Below the pieces are notes generated by a model that saw only the letters and a program-made list of their open reading frames with translations, was not told the origin of the DNA and did not search any database. A stretch of DNA of 64,000 bases from a virus. Positions 51,414 to 58,106 of this stretch are shown piece after piece. Location of the stretch: IMG/VR virus record IMGVR_UViG_3300036841_000085, positions 1-64,000 of that record. The stretch is one strand, 5' to 3'. The translations under genes were made by a program, and so were the position numbers. Position 1 is the first letter of the stretch; each line of letters opens with the position of its first letter.

Positions 51414-51715
51414 GCCAGGATCGACTCGACCACATGCTATATCACCAGCGCTCGCCGCGCCCGGACTGCCAGCAGTGCCGCGACCAGCGCCTGGGACTGC
51501 CCAGCTACTACGCCGACAAGGGCTTCTGCCCGTCCAGTGCCCAGCCCGCCACCAGCTACGAGCGAGCCGCCGGCAACGGCACCTGGGCTCGCACCACCTG
51601 CCCTGACTGCGGGCGCCGCGTCAACGTCAGCCGCGCCACCAAGGGCTGCCCTTGGAACCTGATCGCCCGCCACCAGCCGCTCAAGGCCAACCAGCCAAGT
51701 GCTAACGCATCCTAA
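51410..51715 (+). CDS. Zinc-ribbon protein, 101 aa
   Basis: CQQC and CPDCG, with a further Cys in CPWN, suggest a zinc ribbon in a basic protein. The start is GTG overlapping the upstream stop. The end runs into promoter 9. Unknown role. Confidence 0.6.
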   Translation: MSQDRLDHMLYHQRSPRPDCQQCRDQRLGLPSYYADKGFCPSSAQPATSYERAAGNGTWARTTCPDCGRRVNVSRATKGCPWNLIARHQPLKANQPSANAS

Positions 51716-51765
51716 CTAACCGTTAACACTCCCCTAACCACCGGGCGCCCTGGGCGTGATTTAAT
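51701..51765 (+). promoter_or_regulatory. Phased-box early promoter 9
   Basis: GCTAAC (51701), CCTAAC (51711), GTTAAC (51722) and CCTAAC (51733), then CGTGATTTAAT at 51755-51765. Sequence from GTTAAC through ACCACCGGGCG matches promoter 8. Confidence 0.76.
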
Positions 51766-51790
51766 AGTGGTGAAAGCGAGAAACAGACCG

Positions 51791-52012
51791 ATGAATCGAC
51801 CAGCCACCCGCCCGAGCAGCACCTGGGGCAAGTTCGCGACCAGCCAATGGAATCGAGCCCACGCCGGCGAGATCGCCATCGCCCGCAGCGACAGCCGCAC
51901 CACCAATCGCGTCCAGGAGCCCTGGATGGCCTACGAGTCCCAGGCGCCGGCCGAACTGACCGGCCTGGCTCGCCGCCGCTGGTGCCAGCAGCGCCTGGCG
52001 GAGGCCAACTGA
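51791..52012 (+). CDS. Small basic protein, 73 aa
   Basis: ATG after GAGAAACAGACCG. Arg-rich with Trp residues. The centre reads AGEIAIARSDSRTTN. Could bind nucleic acid, but no motif supports this. Overlaps the next gene (TGATG). Confidence 0.58.
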   Translation: MNRPATRPSSTWGKFATSQWNRAHAGEIAIARSDSRTTNRVQEPWMAYESQAPAELTGLARRRWCQQRLAEAN

Positions 52013-52215
52013 TGAACTACGCAGGACTGACCGCCGTCAACGCCCGCTCGAACCAGGCGCGAACCCGCCCGAGCTTCAACACCAGCCACCTGACCCGCGA
52101 CGGGCAGACCACCCTCTGCGGCCTGCAGGTCGCCCACGCCATCCGCCACCTATGCCGAGTCGAGCAGGCGTACTCCTGCCGCAACTGCCGGCGGGCGCTG
52201 GAGACAGGCCGCTAA
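52012..52215 (+). CDS. Minimal HCCC zinc-module protein, 67 aa
   Basis: This protein is essentially just the module: SHLTRDGQTTLCG, then SCRNC near the C-terminus. It gives the clearest view of the domain that recurs in four larger early proteins. Confidence 0.67.
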   Translation: MNYAGLTAVNARSNQARTRPSFNTSHLTRDGQTTLCGLQVAHAIRHLCRVEQAYSCRNCRRALETGR

Positions 52216-52232
52216 GCATGAACCAGGGGAGT

Positions 52233-52297
52233 ATTAACAGATCGCAACCAACTGTTAACACTCCCCTAACCATCGCGATGCCTCCGTGTGATTTAAT
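52233..52297 (+). promoter_or_regulatory. Phased-box early promoter 10
   Basis: ATTAAC (52233), CGCAAC (52243), GTTAAC (52254) and CCTAAC (52265), then TGTGATTTAAT at 52287-52297. Same offsets as promoters 8 and 9. Confidence 0.75.
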
Positions 52298-52322
52298 TTT
52301 AGGTGGAAGCGAGAACAGACCA

Positions 52323-52610
52323 ATGATCACGATCAACACCACGACCATCACCGCCCGCGCCGGCCGCGTCCAGATCCGCAACAGCGGCCTCACCCTTGGC
52401 CAACTCCGCAGCCTCTTCGCCCGCGACCTGCACGCCACCAACCCGCTGGACGTGCCAACCGACCTGCTCATGGCGCCCCGCAAGACCGCCAGCGTCCTGC
52501 GCACGATGCGCGGCCTGGAGACCACCTACGGCCCGCAGGCCCAGCAGCTGGCCGTGACCATCGCCAGCGGCCACCGCGCCCACCAGCGAGTCATGGGCGT
52601 CCGGGGCTAA
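52323..52610 (+). CDS. Hypothetical protein, 95 aa
   Basis: A helical basic protein (LGQLRSLFARDLHATNP, then KTASVLRTMRGLETTYG). No metal ligands, unlike most neighbours. Follows GTGGAAGCGAGAAC. Not recognised. Confidence 0.62.
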   Translation: MITINTTTITARAGRVQIRNSGLTLGQLRSLFARDLHATNPLDVPTDLLMAPRKTASVLRTMRGLETTYGPQAQQLAVTIASGHRAHQRVMGVRG

Positions 52611-52612
52611 CC

Positions 52613-52828
52613 ATGGCCAAGCACCCGATCTGCCACACCCACGGCGACCTGCTCACCGCCTGCCGTGACCTGCACTCCCGCACCGTATGGTGCGACGGCC
52701 AGGGCGCCGAGCCCGCCTGGGTGAGCAAGTACAGCGACAAGCCCAAGGGCGCCTGCCGCGCCTGCGGATCGATCCAACCACTACGAGCCGATGGCACCGT
52801 GCGTGCCCACAACGGCAAAGGGAAGTAA
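52613..52828 (+). CDS. Small zinc protein, 71 aa
   Basis: CHTHG and CRD in the first half and CRACG in the second form a possible CHCC site. ATG 2 nt after the upstream stop. Confidence 0.6.
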   Translation: MAKHPICHTHGDLLTACRDLHSRTVWCDGQGAEPAWVSKYSDKPKGACRACGSIQPLRADGTVRAHNGKGK

Positions 52829-52832
52829 TCCA

Positions 52833-53132
52833 GTGACCACCCGAATCCCACACCCGTCCTACCGCCGCCAGCCTGGGCTGATCGAGTGCCCAGGCGTCTA
52901 CATGGGCAACCACACCGACAAGCGCTACGAACCCGGCCAGGGTCAGGTAGCCAAGTGCCGCTACTGCAAGTTCACCCTGCGCACCACCAGCTACGGCCGC
53001 TCGCTGCGCCAGCATTTCGTTGCAGAAGGCCGATGCAACGCCGCCCTGCGCGGACCACTCGGCTACACAAGCTGCGACATCAAGACCTATGACGGCGCCG
53101 CCCACGACGGCCCGCACCACGGAGCCTACTGA
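52833..53132 (+). CDS. C2H2-like zinc-finger protein, 99 aa
   Basis: GTG start after GGGAAG. The centre reads AKCRYCKFTLRTTSYGRSLRQHF ending in a Cys (cited in part), a CCHC finger like those that bind DNA. Function unknown. Confidence 0.62.
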   Translation: MTTRIPHPSYRRQPGLIECPGVYMGNHTDKRYEPGQGQVAKCRYCKFTLRTTSYGRSLRQHFVAEGRCNAALRGPLGYTSCDIKTYDGAAHDGPHHGAY

Positions 53133-53134
53133 TC

Positions 53135-53353
53135 ATGCGACAAGACTACCAGGACGGGCAGGCCATGGGTCTGACCATCTGGCGCCCCGGCCTGGCCGTG
53201 GGCATCGGTGACATCCAGGCCATCGTCGAGACCAACTGCGCCGGCTGCGGCGTCCACCTGGCGGCCCGCTCCTTCATCGACAACATCACCGGGCTCACCT
53301 GGTGCAGCAACTGCGGCGACGCCCGCAATCCTGGCGCGGCCGTCCACCCATGA
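53135..53353 (+). CDS. Zinc-ribbon protein, 72 aa
   Basis: CAGCG and CSNCG spaced about 21 residues apart form a canonical ribbon. Overlaps the next gene by 4 nt. Confidence 0.62.
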   Translation: MRQDYQDGQAMGLTIWRPGLAVGIGDIQAIVETNCAGCGVHLAARSFIDNITGLTWCSNCGDARNPGAAVHP

Positions 53354-53598
53354 CCAAGCACGCCAAGCCAACCCGCTGGATATGCGGCCTGTGCTTGAAG
53401 TCATTCAGCGTGCCACTTGGCCAGCCGCCCGACGTGTACGTCACCGGCCACCTGGTCGGCTTCCACCGCATCGAGTTGGAGACCGAGTCGCAGGTCGAGT
53501 TCGACGCCAGGACTGCCAGCCTCCGCGAGCCCAGGCAGCCGCTCACCCCGGACGAGCAAGCCGCCAGGGACGCCCTGTTCGACCGCTTCAAAGACTAG
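53350..53598 (+). CDS. Zinc-finger-like protein, 82 aa
   Basis: CGLC near the N-terminus followed by a distal GFHR, then a helical tail with Pro/Asp. Last plus-strand gene of the right early block. It converges on the minus-strand genes without an obvious terminator. Confidence 0.6.
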   Translation: MTKHAKPTRWICGLCLKSFSVPLGQPPDVYVTGHLVGFHRIELETESQVEFDARTASLREPRQPLTPDEQAARDALFDRFKD

Positions 53599-53600
53599 GT

Positions 53601-53753
53601 TCACTCACGGTCGTGACGGTAGTTGTCACGGCCGCCCTGGTGTACCAAGATGGCGCCCAGGGCGAACACCAGCACCACGCCGCTGATCACGCCCATCAGG
53701 TAACTGATGATGTCCACGGTGTACGTAGGCAGGATTAGTTCTGCGCCTCCCAC
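53601..53753 (-). CDS. Single-pass membrane protein, 50 aa
   Basis: From GTG 53753 the frame overlaps the upstream gene end. An internal GTG at 53717 would give 38 aa. A hydrophobic helix (YLMGVISGVVLVFALGAILV) is followed by a basic, polar tail. Three small genes in a row here, two of them membrane proteins, look like one operon. Confidence 0.5.
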   Translation of the reverse strand: MGGAELILPTYTVDIISYLMGVISGVVLVFALGAILVHQGGRDNYRHDRE

Positions 53754-53923
53754 TGCCACTTGACGAACCAGCAGTCTCCCTGCGGGCAGATGATGCGCAC
53801 GCCCTGGTTGGCTGCCTGCGTCGGGCCGCCTCCATGCGGGCAGGGCGCCAGCAGCGGCACCTGGACGAACACGTTGTAGTAATGCAGGATAGTCGCGCCG
53901 GGCGGTGGCTGTGGCTGCGTCAT
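53735..53923 (-). CDS. Hypothetical small protein, 62 aa
   Basis: Pro-rich start, then CPHGGG and CPQGDCW, possibly one metal site. ATG overlaps the upstream stop. Unknown. Confidence 0.55.
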   Translation of the reverse strand: MTQPQPPPGATILHYYNVFVQVPLLAPCPHGGGPTQAANQGVRIICPQGDCWFVKWQWEAQN

Positions 53924-54066
53924 TCCCAGTCCCAGCGGCTAGCGTGCAGCCGCTGCTCCTTGGCTCGCAGGTAGCGGTACCACCTACTAAAGCCCCAGGC
54001 CAGTAGCCCCATGGCGACGAGCCAGCAGCCGATGCCGGCCAGCCCCAGAGTGTATAGCAATGGCAT
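53920..54066 (-). CDS. Small membrane protein, 48 aa
   Basis: GGAGGTAACAG precedes ATG 54066. An N-terminal hydrophobic helix (LGLAGIGCWLVAMGLLAW) is followed by a strongly basic tail, so the C-terminus is probably cytoplasmic. Overlaps the next gene by ATGA. Confidence 0.55.
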   Translation of the reverse strand: MPLLYTLGLAGIGCWLVAMGLLAWGFSRWYRYLRAKEQRLHASRWDWE

Positions 54067-54080
54067 CCTGTTACCTCCGG

Positions 54081-54368
54081 TCATGGTCCTGGCGCCACGG
54101 CCCGTCGAGTCCTGCGGATGGGTGCGTGCCGCTCACGCCAGTGTAGCACGGCCTGGCGCTCAGTAGAGATGGGCGTGTTGCACTCTGGGCAGGAATGGTG
54201 ACGAGCCCAGGCCAGCTGCCCATCACGACAGGCGTCATCGAAGCCGGCCGGTCGCTGACCGCTGAGCCACAAGCTGGCAGGCAGGCCACGCCTGCCCCAG
54301 TCATAACCGATGCGGCGGTCATACTCCTGCGCTTTGAGGTCTATGTCGTGACGGTCTGCCAGGGTCAT
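54081..54368 (-). CDS. Zinc-finger protein, 95 aa
   Basis: The C-terminal part has CPEC and, 15 residues on, HWRERH, a C2H2-like finger. The N-terminal half is helical. Overlaps the upstream gene. Function unknown. Confidence 0.6.
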   Translation of the reverse strand: MTLADRHDIDLKAQEYDRRIGYDWGRRGLPASLWLSGQRPAGFDDACRDGQLAWARHHSCPECNTPISTERQAVLHWRERHAPIRRTRRAVAPGP

Positions 54369-54576
54369 AGCGGGTGAGATCCTGGCAGACGTGATTCAGG
54401 TCGGCCACGACCTGCTCGCAATCGAAACACCAATGGTGACGCCCTCCGTGCAACTCCCGGATGCAGGACGACGCCCCGTCTGAGTGCTCACGCTGCCGCC
54501 GCTCGACCGGCACCAGTCGATTGTCAGATCGGTAGTGGCAGACTATGCACATATCACTGGTGATTGTATTGACCAT
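54319..54576 (-). CDS. Cys/His-rich protein, 85 aa
   Basis: CIVC, then a basic segment and HHWCFDC with further His and Cys suggest two zinc sites or one binuclear site. ATG at 54576 chosen as it lies about 22 nt after the likely transcription start of the N18 promoter at 54605. Confidence 0.6.
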   Translation of the reverse strand: MVNTITSDMCIVCHYRSDNRLVPVERRQREHSDGASSCIRELHGGRHHWCFDCEQVVADLNHVCQDLTRYDPGRPSRHRPQSAGV

Positions 54577-54604
54577 GCGTCGTCTTGCATCGTTGGCTGC
54601 AAGG

Positions 54605-54634
54605 AGCGTACCAGCCAGCAAGGTGGCGCGGCAA
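54605..54634 (-). promoter_or_regulatory. TTGCCG-N18-TACGCT promoter
   Basis: TTGCCG, 18 nt, TACGCT within GGTACGCT on the minus strand, identical in geometry to those at 656, 31803 and 48823. It starts the group of small zinc and membrane genes 54576 to 53601. Confidence 0.65.
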
Positions 54635-54637
54635 GTA

Positions 54638-55348
54638 TTAGCACTTTTTGCCGTTCCGAATGATCACGAAGAAACAGTGCACTTTGTCGGCGTGGTACTG
54701 CGTCCTGTGCTTTGGGTCGATGCGCTTGGCCTCCCGCCGTACCTTGACCAGCAGGTCACACGGCCGCATGCCTAGCTCCTGGCTCATTGCCCACAGGTGA
54801 CAGTGCTCGAACTGTTGCTCGGCACCGTGCGTCTGGTCACCCAGCTTGGCCAACAGGATGCCGTCCGGCACCAGCACCTTGGCCGCCGCCTGGAGGAACT
54901 CTTCGAACGTCCAGGCGATGCTGAGCCGGTGTGCCTTTCCGGCGCCACCGGAGCCATTCCGGGACCATCTTGTCACTTCGGTAAGCGTACCATAGCGGTC
55001 GGCCCAGCCATGCTCTCCCATGCCTCCGGAGTGGCCTCCGTCCATGGCATGCGGCGGGTCGAACACCAGCAGGTCGACGCTGGACGCGGCGTAGTGCTCG
55101 TCCAGGCGCCGGTAGTCGACCTGCTCCACGTCCGGGCCGCGTGGTCGGATGTCAGCTTTGAACGTGGGCTGCAGATCCAAGCCGCGCCACATGGCGCCGC
55201 GCTCGTACGTACAATCCAGGATGACGGGCGGCCAGGGTCTCGTCCTGTCCAGGTGAAGCTCGACCGCTATATTGATAGCCTCCTGGTCCAGGGCGATCAC
55301 CGACGTGAGCCGATCACGCCCGGTGAACTGGCTGCCCGTCCTGGTCAC
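54638..55348 (-). CDS. DNA methyltransferase-like protein, 236 aa
   Basis: VDLLVFDPPH (about 90-99) is a DPPY-type catalytic motif of N-methyltransferases, preceded by VILDCTYERGAMW (about 42-54) in the position of the SAM-binding motif and ADIRP as the acidic strand. The later ILLAKLGDQ fits a core strand. The SAM motif is degenerate. A modified-base or adenine methylase acting on phage DNA is plausible. Overlaps the upstream gene by one base. Confidence 0.7.
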   Translation of the reverse strand: MTRTGSQFTGRDRLTSVIALDQEAINIAVELHLDRTRPWPPVILDCTYERGAMWRGLDLQPTFKADIRPRGPDVEQVDYRRLDEHYAASSVDLLVFDPPHAMDGGHSGGMGEHGWADRYGTLTEVTRWSRNGSGGAGKAHRLSIAWTFEEFLQAAAKVLVPDGILLAKLGDQTHGAEQQFEHCHLWAMSQELGMRPCDLLVKVRREAKRIDPKHRTQYHADKVHCFFVIIRNGKKC

Positions 55349-55518
55349 TATTCCGTGCCCTGCTCCTGGTGCCAGGCCAGGAGCATCCGATAAAGCTCGC
55401 GCAGTGCCTCTACATCTTCGGGCGTCAAATCTTCCCGCTTGAGCCCGCAGATCACCACCTGGAAGTGCTCGACAGCGCTTTTCAGGTCGTCATCTTCGTC
55501 ACTGGTGTCGACTATCAT
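55348..55518 (-). CDS. Hypothetical small protein, 56 aa
   Basis: ATG chosen at 55518, overlapping the Rpf stop (ATGA); a longer start at 55560 would overlap by 46 bp. Helical and acidic, with LTPEDVEALRELYRMLLAW. Unknown. Confidence 0.58.
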   Translation of the reverse strand: MIVDTSDEDDDLKSAVEHFQVVICGLKREDLTPEDVEALRELYRMLLAWHQEQGTE

Positions 55519-55985
55519 CGCAGCCCGAGTATACGCGAGCAGGTCGGCCAGGCGCCCCATCCTTGGACTGCCTGGCCGGTGACAGCTACGGCGATCTGCG
55601 CCTCCCTGGACGCCAGGTCAGGCCGGCTGGCGTACTTGAGCCCACCATGATTGCGCCAGAAGGTCATATCCTCCTGCAGCCCGCCATAGTAACCATTGCC
55701 GGTATTGATCGACCAGATGCCTCTGGACTCGCACTGCGCCAGCCGGTCCCACACGCCCGACACTGCTGGCTTGGGCGCCGGCACTGGCACCGGTGGCGGC
55801 ACAGCTACTTCGATCACCACGTCGGGCGTCTCCACCGCAGCGTCGTCATCTACTGCCTGTGCCGCCGTGTCATCCGTCTGGACGGCTGGCTCGTCGCCAG
55901 TGTCCTGGGCGTGTATGCCAGCCGCAGCACCCAGGCCGACGCCCACAAGCAGGCCGAACACCACGCCCGCCATGAGCCGCGCCAT
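55515..55985 (-). CDS. Rpf-like transglycosylase, secreted, 156 aa
   Basis: Basic start and hydrophobic helix (about 5-24; GVVFGLLVGVGLGAAAG) followed by an Ala-x-Ala-like site make a signal peptide. An acidic/Pro linker follows (27-75). Residues 79-156 match the resuscitation-promoting factor domain: WDRLAQCES with catalytic Glu86, INTGNGYYGGLQ, ASREAQIAVA and GWGAWPTCS, with Cys85-Cys149 as the conserved disulfide pair. This domain is mainly actinobacterial and cleaves glycan strands. It is far from the late lysis genes. Confidence 0.87.
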   Translation of the reverse strand: MARLMAGVVFGLLVGVGLGAAAGIHAQDTGDEPAVQTDDTAAQAVDDDAAVETPDVVIEVAVPPPVPVPAPKPAVSGVWDRLAQCESRGIWSINTGNGYYGGLQEDMTFWRNHGGLKYASRPDLASREAQIAVAVTGQAVQGWGAWPTCSRILGLR

Positions 55986-56004
55986 CAGGAACGACCTCCG
56001 GGCT

Positions 56005-56096
56005 GCACCGGACGGCCTCCGGACGGCCTCCGGCGCTCGCAAGCTACCAGCAGCCGTCCGGAGCGCCAAGGCGTCACGAGATGCCTCCGGTGAAGC
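56005..56096. repeat. Dispersed palindromic element, copy 9
   Basis: GGACGGCCTCCGGACGGCC, then AGCAGCCGTCCGGAGC and ATGCCTCCGGTGAAGCC. It shares GCAAGCTAC and the following bases with the copy at 50716. It sits between the Rpf gene and its upstream neighbour, whose last codons it encodes. Confidence 0.72.
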
Positions 56097-56361
56097 CGTA
56101 GTCCACAGGACTACCGGCGTCCGAGTGCGAAGCACTCTCCCGCCCAACGGTGACGTTAAGCTCGCCAATATCTTCAAGCAACTCGACAGACTCGGCCGCC
56201 ACATCAGCGCAGCTATCCTCTAGGACCATCAGGTCGTCGAGCCCACCGCTGCGGGCTTCCATGCAGGCTAGCTCCCTAGCCTGGTTATCCGTATCAGCGT
56301 TGACGTCGGCCCAGGCGCTATATTCCTTGAGCAGGCGTACCTTGACGCGGTAACTCTTCAC
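56074..56361 (-). CDS. Hypothetical protein, 95 aa
   Basis: GTG at 56361 chosen because AGGAGG lies just upstream. N-terminal YRVKVRLLKEYSAWADVNAD looks like a small alpha/beta domain, and the end (DYGFTGGIS) lies in a dispersed element. Overlaps the upstream gene by about 44 bp. Confidence 0.57.
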   Translation of the reverse strand: MKSYRVKVRLLKEYSAWADVNADTDNQARELACMEARSGGLDDLMVLEDSCADVAAESVELLEDIGELNVTVGRESASHSDAGSPVDYGFTGGIS

Positions 56362-56854
56362 TATCACCCTCCTGTATAGCCAGGTTCGCCTCCACGCCGG
56401 CGACAAATCGCTCGACGATGGCGCGTATCCTGGCGTGGTCCGCCCAGAACTCCATCTGCTCGCTTGGGTCGCCTGCTATTTTGGCGACCACCAGGTCGTG
56501 CAGCGCCACTGTCGGCGCCAGTCCATCAGGAAGGATGGCCATGACTGGCAGTAACAGTGATCTGGCGAACTCTATTTCGCGTATGGTGCCCAGCCCACGG
56601 CCAGGTCCAGCAAGGTTGGCTATGACCGCGCAGCAATCCTGCAGCACAGCCCGGTTGCCGGCGTCTATAGCGGCCGCAAACACCGCCAACTGATTGGTCT
56701 GAACCAACCAGGGCGCCGCAGGGTCGAAGCCAATGTAGCCTAGCTCGTTGAGCACCGCTCCCAGGCTAGCACGCCAGCCACGCGCCTGGGCAGTTGTCAC
56801 GTCGTCGATTGGGCCGGCCAGATACACGACTGGCGACAGACCCAGGCCGCGCAC
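56318..56854 (-). CDS. Nucleoside 2-deoxyribosyltransferase-like protein, 178 aa
   Basis: VVYLAGPID at residues 9-17 and DCCAVIANLAGPGRGLGTIRE at about 87-107, followed by IEFA, are the two signature regions of the nucleoside 2-deoxyribosyltransferase / deoxynucleotide N-hydrolase superfamily, with Asp and Glu in the catalytic positions. Members exchange or remove bases on deoxynucleosides or deoxynucleotides. It lies in the same minus-strand run as PurZ, dUTPase and a MazG-like protein, so it may adjust the deoxynucleotide pool. GTG start overlaps the upstream stop. Confidence 0.73.
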   Translation of the reverse strand: MRGLGLSPVVYLAGPIDDVTTAQARGWRASLGAVLNELGYIGFDPAAPWLVQTNQLAVFAAAIDAGNRAVLQDCCAVIANLAGPGRGLGTIREIEFARSLLLPVMAILPDGLAPTVALHDLVVAKIAGDPSEQMEFWADHARIRAIVERFVAGVEANLAIQEGDSEELPRQGTPAQGI

Positions 56855-57235
56855 TCAGAACCTCACCACCACCGGCGCGTTGATCACCTGCTCGTAGTAC
56901 ACCTGCTGGCGGATGGGCTTACCTTCCGCCTCCCTGATCACCTGTATCGCGCCGTCGACCAGGTCGCGTGGCAGCGTGTTACGGTCCAGGTACGCGGAGC
57001 ATAGTACGCGTAACGCGTGCAGTACGTGACCGCTGGTACCGGTCTTGGACAGGCTGCCTATCAGCTTGACCAGGCTGGTGTAGCACTCCAGGCAGACAGC
57101 CCACTGCGAGATGTCCTGGTCGGGCGCTGGCGTGCCGGTCACGAACGACATACGCGGCGGCCCAACCGGGTTGACCACTTCCACGCCGCACCATTCACAC
57201 ACCCGATGGTATGCCCCGTCATCGCCTGGTTGCAC
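56855..57235 (-). CDS. Zinc-binding hypothetical protein, 126 aa
   Basis: CEWCG near residue 13 and CLECY near 48 form a four-Cys site. The rest is helical (LDRNTLPRDLVDGAIQVIRE). Overlaps the upstream gene by 17 nt. Not recognised. Confidence 0.6.
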   Translation of the reverse strand: MQPGDDGAYHRVCEWCGVEVVNPVGPPRMSFVTGTPAPDQDISQWAVCLECYTSLVKLIGSLSKTGTSGHVLHALRVLCSAYLDRNTLPRDLVDGAIQVIREAEGKPIRQQVYYEQVINAPVVVRF

Positions 57236-57701
57236 GTTTCACCCTCACCTTCGGCTGAGTCGGCACTTCCGAGTACGCCGCGTCAATGATATCACGAATC
57301 GGCCCGCCACGTTTAGCCAGCTGGTTGGCAACCGTTTTGTTGGGCCGGCGCTCGGGCTGCGGTGGCTGCGGCGCCACCCTGTCCCACTCTTCTGGCGTCA
57401 GGTAGGCTTGCAGGTCGGCTAGTACCTCCAGGTTACACACCCACTCCCGCCCGACATCCAGCGCCGCCACCAGGCCGAACCCGTCCACCATCTCGCTACC
57501 GCCGCGCCGCCGCAGTCGGTCGATAATCTCCAGGGTCAGCGTTGTCTCGGCCTGGCGAAGCTGACCCAATAGCGTCTGGACGCGCTCCAATGCCTGAACC
57601 AGGATTGGGTCTGATTCCCAATCCTTCAAGTTGGCCAGGTCGTCGTACTCCCGGCCGGTCTCGGCCCAGCCGCCCAGCAACAGTACCGCTCCGTCAGGCA
57701 T
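57219..57701 (-). CDS. Hypothetical protein in the nucleotide cluster, 160 aa
   Basis: Start chosen at MPDGAVLLLGG, which overlaps the upstream stop by ATGCCTGA; a longer frame would run deep into the upstream gene. Helical middle (VQALERVQTLLGQLRQAETT), then a Pro-rich linker and a basic C-terminus (KVRVKRATRR). I cannot assign it. Confidence 0.58.
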   Translation of the reverse strand: MPDGAVLLLGGWAETGREYDDLANLKDWESDPILVQALERVQTLLGQLRQAETTLTLEIIDRLRRRGGSEMVDGFGLVAALDVGREWVCNLEVLADLQAYLTPEEWDRVAPQPPQPERRPNKTVANQLAKRGGPIRDIIDAAYSEVPTQPKVRVKRATRR

Positions 57702-58092
57702 CGTCGACCGTGACCACCACGGCATTCCCCGCAGACGATTGCTGATGCCTAATGCGTTCCTCAAGATGCAGGTCGTCCGACGCACTCACCATCAAGGTAG
57801 CCATTTCTCTCGCCCAGTCGTGCCAAAACTGATTGTCTCGCCAGGTCGTACACCATTGAGAATCGGCAGTATCTCTGTAGTGCGGCAACGACACTTGCTT
57901 GAATTGCACTAACAGGTTGTAAGCCAAAGCCTCCACCCGGCGCATCTTCCTGCGCATCTCTGGCTGATGCCCAGGACTATTGTCCTGCTTGAAACTGGTC
58001 AAGTGCTCTTGGATACTGCCTAGGTGCCACGTGAACCCGTAGATGTCCGTCTGTGCCGGCCTAATCAGCGGCGCGGTCTGTCTGTCGTCCAT
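57694..58092 (-). CDS. Hypothetical helical protein, 132 aa
   Basis: Helical, with many His and Trp residues (WHLGSIQEHLTSF, then WCTTWRDNQFWHDWAREMA). The spread of His and Asp does not clearly form an HD motif, although I looked because DatZ is an HD protein. GGGAGAAACA lies upstream of the ATG. Unknown. Confidence 0.6.
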   Translation of the reverse strand: MDDRQTAPLIRPAQTDIYGFTWHLGSIQEHLTSFKQDNSPGHQPEMRRKMRRVEALAYNLLVQFKQVSLPHYRDTADSQWCTTWRDNQFWHDWAREMATLMVSASDDLHLEERIRHQQSSAGNAVVVTVDDA

Positions 58093-58106
58093 TGTTTCTC
58101 CCTCAG

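Noticed and set aside
54946-55049. Possible extra copy of the dispersed palindromic element in the methyltransferase gene
   Set aside because: CACCGGAGCC and GCCTCCGGAGTGGCC are present at both ends, but the interior does not match and the encoded residues next to DPPH may be native. Too weak to count.
57694-58092. Candidate DatZ (HD-domain dATP triphosphohydrolase)
   Set aside because: His and Asp residues are present but no HD pair with the right spacing could be seen, and the length is short.
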